A stretch of 16,777 nucleotides of DNA from Bacillota bacterium (GTDB lineage: Bacteria > Bacillota > Clostridia > Oscillospirales > Ruminococcaceae), in assembly GCA_023429685.1 (NCBI GenBank), contig JAEZDF010000070.1, forward strand, positions 1 to 16,777, given 5' to 3'. This document shows positions 13,981-16,777 of this stretch, piece by piece. Below the pieces are notes generated by a model. That model saw nothing but the letters and a program-made list of their open reading frames with translations. It did not search any database and was not told the DNA's origin. Each line of letters begins with the position of its first letter. The first letter of the stretch is position 1. Both the position numbers and the translations under genes were made by a program.

Positions 13981-13986
13981 ATTATA
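13981..13986 (-). promoter_or_regulatory. -10 box of a probable rnf operon promoter
   Basis: The minus strand has a perfect TATAAT. The best -35 candidates are TTGTAA (15-nt spacing) or CTTGTA (16 nt). Both are embedded in a GCCCTT/AAGGGC hairpin (13995-14011) just past the NusG-II stop, so that hairpin may be part terminator and part promoter. The start would be near 13974. Confidence 0.5.
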
Positions 13987-14028
13987 ATCAGTGTGCCCTT
14001 TTTACAAGGGCGCAAGACACCAAATGCA

Positions 14029-14424
14029 TTAACCCGCAATGCCATCCAGCCCGGTTTGATCGGATGTAGATACAACCTTTACCGCCACCCGTGCGGGCAG
14101 GCAGGCGGCGTAGTCGGGCGGCGAGGTAAGCTCGCCTGTGTGGATACAAATCTTATCGGGGCACTCGCTTTCGATAAAGCGGATGCCGCCGGGCGATACC
14201 TCGAGCACAACGTGAAGCTGTACGTCGAGCTCCATTAGATACGGCTCCTCGACCTGAGAAAGGTCAATGGTGCGAGACAGTTTGCCGTCTACATAGATCT
14301 CGGCAACCGCGTCCGAGCCGCCCTTGCCAAGGTTTGTCCACAACAAAAACAAAAGTGCCGCGGCGAGAACCGAAAGGATGATGACAATATCGCTCTTTTT
14401 AACAAAACTTCGCTCCTGCGCCAT
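14029..14424 (-). CDS. NusG domain II-containing membrane protein
   Basis: The 131-residue protein has one N-terminal membrane helix (about residues 13-30). A small beta domain follows with AEIYVDGKLSRTIDL and the signature ECPDKICIHTGELTSP containing C88 and C93, then C108 in AACLPARV. This is the stand-alone 'NusG domain II' (COG5341-like) family, often seen beside rnf or FMN-binding genes in Firmicutes. The domain would lie outside the membrane, so it is not a transcription factor; a structural or assembly role for Rnf is possible but unproven. I choose the ATG at 14422-14424 because AAAGAGGTG precedes it and the 15 extra residues of the longer frame look unlike protein. Its own promoter is at 14497-14525; the rnf genes follow on the same strand. 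Confidence 0.85.
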   Translation of the reverse strand: MAQERSFVKKSDIVIILSVLAAALLFLLWTNLGKGGSDAVAEIYVDGKLSRTIDLSQVEEPYLMELDVQLHVVLEVSPGGIRFIESECPDKICIHTGELTSPPDYAACLPARVAVKVVSTSDQTGLDGIAG

Positions 14425-14496
14425 AGACACCTCTTTACCGAAAATCGGACAGCGCGATGGTCTACCCAAACAGACCGCCGCTACACTGTCGGATAT

Positions 14497-14525
14497 ATTG
14501 TACTACGAAAAAGCAATAAATTCAA
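14497..14525 (-). promoter_or_regulatory. Promoter of the NusG-II gene
   Basis: On the minus strand TTGAAT (14525-14520), a 17-nt spacer and TACAAT (14502-14497). The start would be near 14490, giving a leader of about 65 nt. Read-through past the weak hairpin after the gene could also transcribe rnf. Confidence 0.65.
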
Positions 14526-14629
14526 TTTTGTTAAATGTTTAACTATTTAATGGGTTCTAATAAAAATATTCCATACACTACAAACAGAAAAATTCTTCAT
14601 TCCAAACTGACCAAGGAAAAGAGCGGCTG

Positions 14630-15382
14630 TTATAACATACTAGCAACTGTCTTAATATTAGGCTGAATAACCTTGATGCTAGAGATAAAAACTTTTGCTT
14701 CCGCGTATTCATTTTCCCACATATCGAAATCAATCAACAGTCGGTTGGACATAATGTATTTTGTGTAGTTTGCAATTTCACTTATGTGATGAGGATGTTT
14801 TAGAAAAACACTGTATAAGTAATTTCTTTCGCAGACTCGGTCTTCTCGTTTGTTTTCACAAGTACTTTCAATTTGAGTCAGATCTGCTAATGTACTGCAT
14901 TTTTTAAGTCCTTCAGTAGGCGTTTCATCAATTGCATTCATCTTATATTGTTGTATAGCTTGTCCATATTTTGGATCGTTTAGAGAAAGAACGCATTCAC
15001 TCCATCGTTTACTTGCTAGTTCAAGAATATAAAGGGACATTGCTTCACAAACAGTTTCCTCAAACCAACGGACATATACTTCCTTATCAGATTTATATTG
15101 TCTGATAACATAATGCATTAACTCATGCGCTAAATGGTATATTAATATATTAGAATTCTTAATACTCATGTTTTTTACACTTGTACGAATATGTATGGGT
15201 ATACTGTTTGTTATCAGCATCGGATATTTGGCTGTTTTTTCATTAAAAATCGTACACTTCTCCGCTGTCATTTTATTATGCGGGAAAATATGTAAAAAAA
15301 TATCAAAAACAAAAACGCAAAGTTGTACTAGAATTTCTGTTTCCATTTCATCTTGACACCGAACAATAGACCAGTTCGTCAT
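14630..15382 (-). CDS. HExxH (gluzincin-like) putative metallopeptidase, AT-rich
   Basis: The 250-residue protein has no signal peptide. Its only clear motif is HELMH at residues 86-90, preceded by ILIYHLA and followed by WFEETVCEAMSLYIL. E109 in WFEE falls exactly 18 residues after H90, giving HExxH-x18-E. This is the zinc signature of M1-type gluzincins, with WFEE in the place of their WLNE. The rest is not recognisable, and the protein is much shorter than M1 enzymes. Zinc and proteolytic activity are therefore inferred from the motif alone. The ATG has AAAGGTG 7 nt upstream and an extended -10 promoter at 15429-15437. The gene is conspicuously AT-rich, with A/T-ending codons, unlike every neighbour. 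It stands alone between housekeeping genes, suggesting horizontal acquisition. Only an imperfect hairpin with a short T-run (14591-14623) follows it. Confidence 0.7.
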   Translation of the reverse strand: MTNWSIVRCQDEMETEILVQLCVFVFDIFLHIFPHNKMTAEKCTIFNEKTAKYPMLITNSIPIHIRTSVKNMSIKNSNILIYHLAHELMHYVIRQYKSDKEVYVRWFEETVCEAMSLYILELASKRWSECVLSLNDPKYGQAIQQYKMNAIDETPTEGLKKCSTLADLTQIESTCENKREDRVCERNYLYSVFLKHPHHISEIANYTKYIMSNRLLIDFDMWENEYAEAKVFISSIKVIQPNIKTVASML

Positions 15383-15428
15383 TTGCCATCACCTTTATTT
15401 TGTATTAGTATAATAATATACCAACAAT

Positions 15429-15437
15429 ATTATAGCA
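15429..15437 (-). promoter_or_regulatory. Extended -10 promoter of the HExxH gene
   Basis: The minus strand reads TGC-TATAAT, directly overlapping the end of the 10-bp hairpin stem behind the glycyl-tRNA synthetase gene. The start would lie about 35-40 nt before the gene's ATG. No clear -35 is visible. Confidence 0.5.
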
Positions 15438-15470
15438 CCCCTTATCCTGGCAAGAAAAGGGGTGCTTTTT
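15434..15470 (+). terminator. Hairpin between glyS and HExxH genes, T-run on the plus strand
   Basis: A perfect 10-bp stem AGCACCCCTT (15434-15443)/AAGGGGTGCT (15457-15466) with a 13-nt loop is followed on the plus strand by TTTTT (15466-15470). By position it should end the leftward glycyl-tRNA synthetase transcript, 20 nt past its stop. In that direction, however, the stem is followed by ATAATATTG and not a T-run. It may work in both directions, or terminate antisense transcription. Confidence 0.6.
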
Positions 15471-15489
15471 ACTGTTGCAGTATTAATTT

Positions 15490-16777
15490 TTAGTACGCCA
15501 GCTTTTTCTGAATATACGCCGTCAAATCCGCTATCGCAACGCGCTCCTGTGCCATGGTGTCGCGGTCGCGCACGGTCACGCAGTTGTCCTCTAGGGTCTC
15601 AAAATCCACCGTGACGCAGAACGGCGTGCCGATCTCGTCCTGACGGCGGTACCGCTTGCCGATGGAGCCCGCGTCGTCGTAGTCGGTCATAAACTGCTTT
15701 GCCAGCGTATCACGCAGCGCAAGCGCCGGCTCGCTTAGCTTTTTAGAGAGCGGCAGTACGCACGCCTTGATGGGCGCGATGGCGGGATGCAGTCGCATGA
15801 CCACACGGGTGTCCTTCTCGTCCACCTGCTCCTCGTCGTATGCGTCGCACAAGAACGCGAGCACGACGCGGTCGGCACCGAGCGACGGCTCGATGACGTA
15901 GGGGATGTACCGCTCGTTTGCCTCTTGGTCAAAGTACTCAAGGCTCTTGCCCGAGTGCTCCTGGTGCTGCTTTAGGTCGTAATCGGTGCGGTCTGCAATG
16001 CCCCACAGCTCGCCCCACCCAAACGGGAACAAGAACTCAAAGTCGGTGGTCGCCTTGGAGTAGAACGCAAGCTCCTCCTTCGCATGGTCGCGCAGGCGCA
16101 GGTTGTGCTCCTTCATGCCAAGGTCAAGCAGCCACTGCTTGCAGAAGTTCTTCCAGTAATCAAACCACTCAAGGTCGGTGCCCGGCTTGCAGAAGAACTC
16201 CAGCTCCATCTGCTCAAACTCCCGGGTGCGGAAGGTGAAATTGCCGGGGGTGATCTCGTTGCGGAAGGACTTGCCGACCTGGCCAATACCGAAGGGGATC
16301 TTCTTGCGGCTGGCGCGCTGCACGTGCTTGAAGTTGACGAAGATGCCCTGGGCGGTCTCCGGTCGAAGGTACACCTCGGTTTGGCTGTCCTCGGTGACGC
16401 CCTGATGGGTCTTGAACATCATGTTGAACTTGCGGATGGGCGTGAAGTCGGACTTGCCGCAGCCGGGGCAGGTGACCTTGTGCTCCAGAATGTAGGCGGT
16501 CAGCGCATCGTTGCTCATGCCGTCCACCTGCATGGTGATGCCGTGCTCGGCATTGTAATCCTCCACCAGCTTGTCGGCGCGATGGCGCATCTTGCAGGCC
16601 TTGCAGTCAATGAGCGGGTCATTGAAGTTGACGACGTGCTGGGACGCGACCCAAACCTCGCGGTTCATCAGGATCGCGCTGTCCATGCCCACGTTGTAGG
16701 GGCTCTCCTGCACGAACTTCTGCCACCAGGCCTTCTTCACGTTGTTTTTGAACTCCACACCCAGCGGGCCGTAATCC
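15490..16777 (-). CDS. glyS: Glycyl-tRNA synthetase, alpha2 (single-chain) type, N-terminus missing
   Basis: This is a class II aminoacyl-tRNA synthetase that charges tRNA-Gly with glycine. The frame is open to the window edge, and the first residues seen are [10 protein letters not shown], the conserved segment shortly after the natural N-terminus. The GTG at 16758 is therefore an internal Val, not a start. About 428 residues are visible. Diagnostic pieces include [15 protein letters not shown], motif 2 [14 protein letters not shown], motif 3 [16 protein letters not shown] and the C-terminal anticodon-binding domain starting [14 protein letters not shown]. Cysteines in CKAC and CPGC in the insertion may bind zinc. 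This is the eukaryote/archaea-like homodimeric form common in Gram-positives, not the alpha2beta2 GlyQ/GlyS enzyme. Only the start is missing; the stop is TAA at 15490-15492. Confidence 0.95.
   Translation of the reverse strand, partial: DYGPLGVEFKNNVKKAWWQKFVQESPYNVGMDSAILMNREVWVASQHVVNFNDPLIDCKACKMRHRADKLVEDYNAEHGITMQVDGMSNDALTAYILEHKVTCPGCGKSDFTPIRKFNMMFKTHQGVTEDSQTEVYLRPETAQGIFVNFKHVQRASRKKIPFGIGQVGKSFRNEITPGNFTFRTREFEQMELEFFCKPGTDLEWFDYWKNFCKQWLLDLGMKEHNLRLRDHAKEELAFYSKATTDFEFLFPFGWGELWGIADRTDYDLKQHQEHSGKSLEYFDQEANERYIPYVIEPSLGADRVVLAFLCDAYDEEQVDEKDTRVVMRLHPAIAPIKACVLPLSKKLSEPALALRDTLAKQFMTDYDDAGSIGKRYRRQDEIGTPFCVTVDFETLEDNCVTVRDRDTMAQERVAIADLTAYIQKKLAY

Noticed and set aside
13867..14238. 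123-codon plus-strand ORF spanning the rnf leader and the NusG-II gene
   Set aside because: It is antisense to the NusG-II domain and to the structured leader, with no ribosome binding site or motif.

Overview
The window looks like chromosomal DNA of an anaerobic Firmicute, most likely a Clostridia/Oscillospirales-type bacterium of moderate GC. The evidence is a six-subunit Rnf complex in the order C-D-G-E-A-B, an adjacent NusG-domain-II protein, a single-chain (alpha2) glycyl-tRNA synthetase, a SpoVB-type flippase, strong Shine-Dalgarno sites and consensus-like SigA promoters. No phage, transposase, CRISPR array, tRNA or rRNA was recognised.

Region 1 (1-1850, minus strand): the 5' end of an iron-sulfur scaffold-like gene runs off the left edge. 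It has a strong promoter and a structured leader of about 190 nt that looks like a riboswitch/attenuator. Upstream of it lies a two-gene unit: a GNAT acetyltransferase translationally coupled to a PflX-like radical SAM protein.

Region 2 (1850-8650, plus strand): a SpoVB/MurJ-like flippase comes first. Next is a small lipoprotein made almost entirely of acidic Ser/Ala/Val pentapeptides, behind its own promoter and a hairpin-rich leader. A three-gene unit follows: an AlgI-type MBOAT O-acyltransferase, a DHHW/AlgJ-like partner with Ser/Pro-rich linkers, and a prenyltransferase/squalene-cyclase-like alpha-toroid protein. A perfect 12-bp-stem terminator ends this unit. Together they suggest export and O-acylation of a cell-surface polymer; the toroid protein's role is unknown.

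Region 3 (8660-14430, minus strand): a NusG-domain-II gene is followed by rnfC, D, G, E, A and B. Adjacent reading frames overlap by 4-8 nt, except for a 191-nt gap between rnfA and rnfB that holds a plausible 45-codon small ORF. Rnf couples ferredoxin oxidation and NAD+ reduction to Na+/H+ export. A consensus -10 and a branched, attenuator-like leader precede rnfC.

Region 4 (14430-16777, minus strand): a visibly AT-rich single gene encodes a protein with a gluzincin HExxH-x18-E signature. It sits between the NusG-II gene and the 3' part of the glycyl-tRNA synthetase gene and looks like a recent insertion.

Four genes start at GTG or TTG (radical SAM, GNAT, flippase, MBOAT), and several starts were moved to the codon with the better ribosome binding site or family fit.
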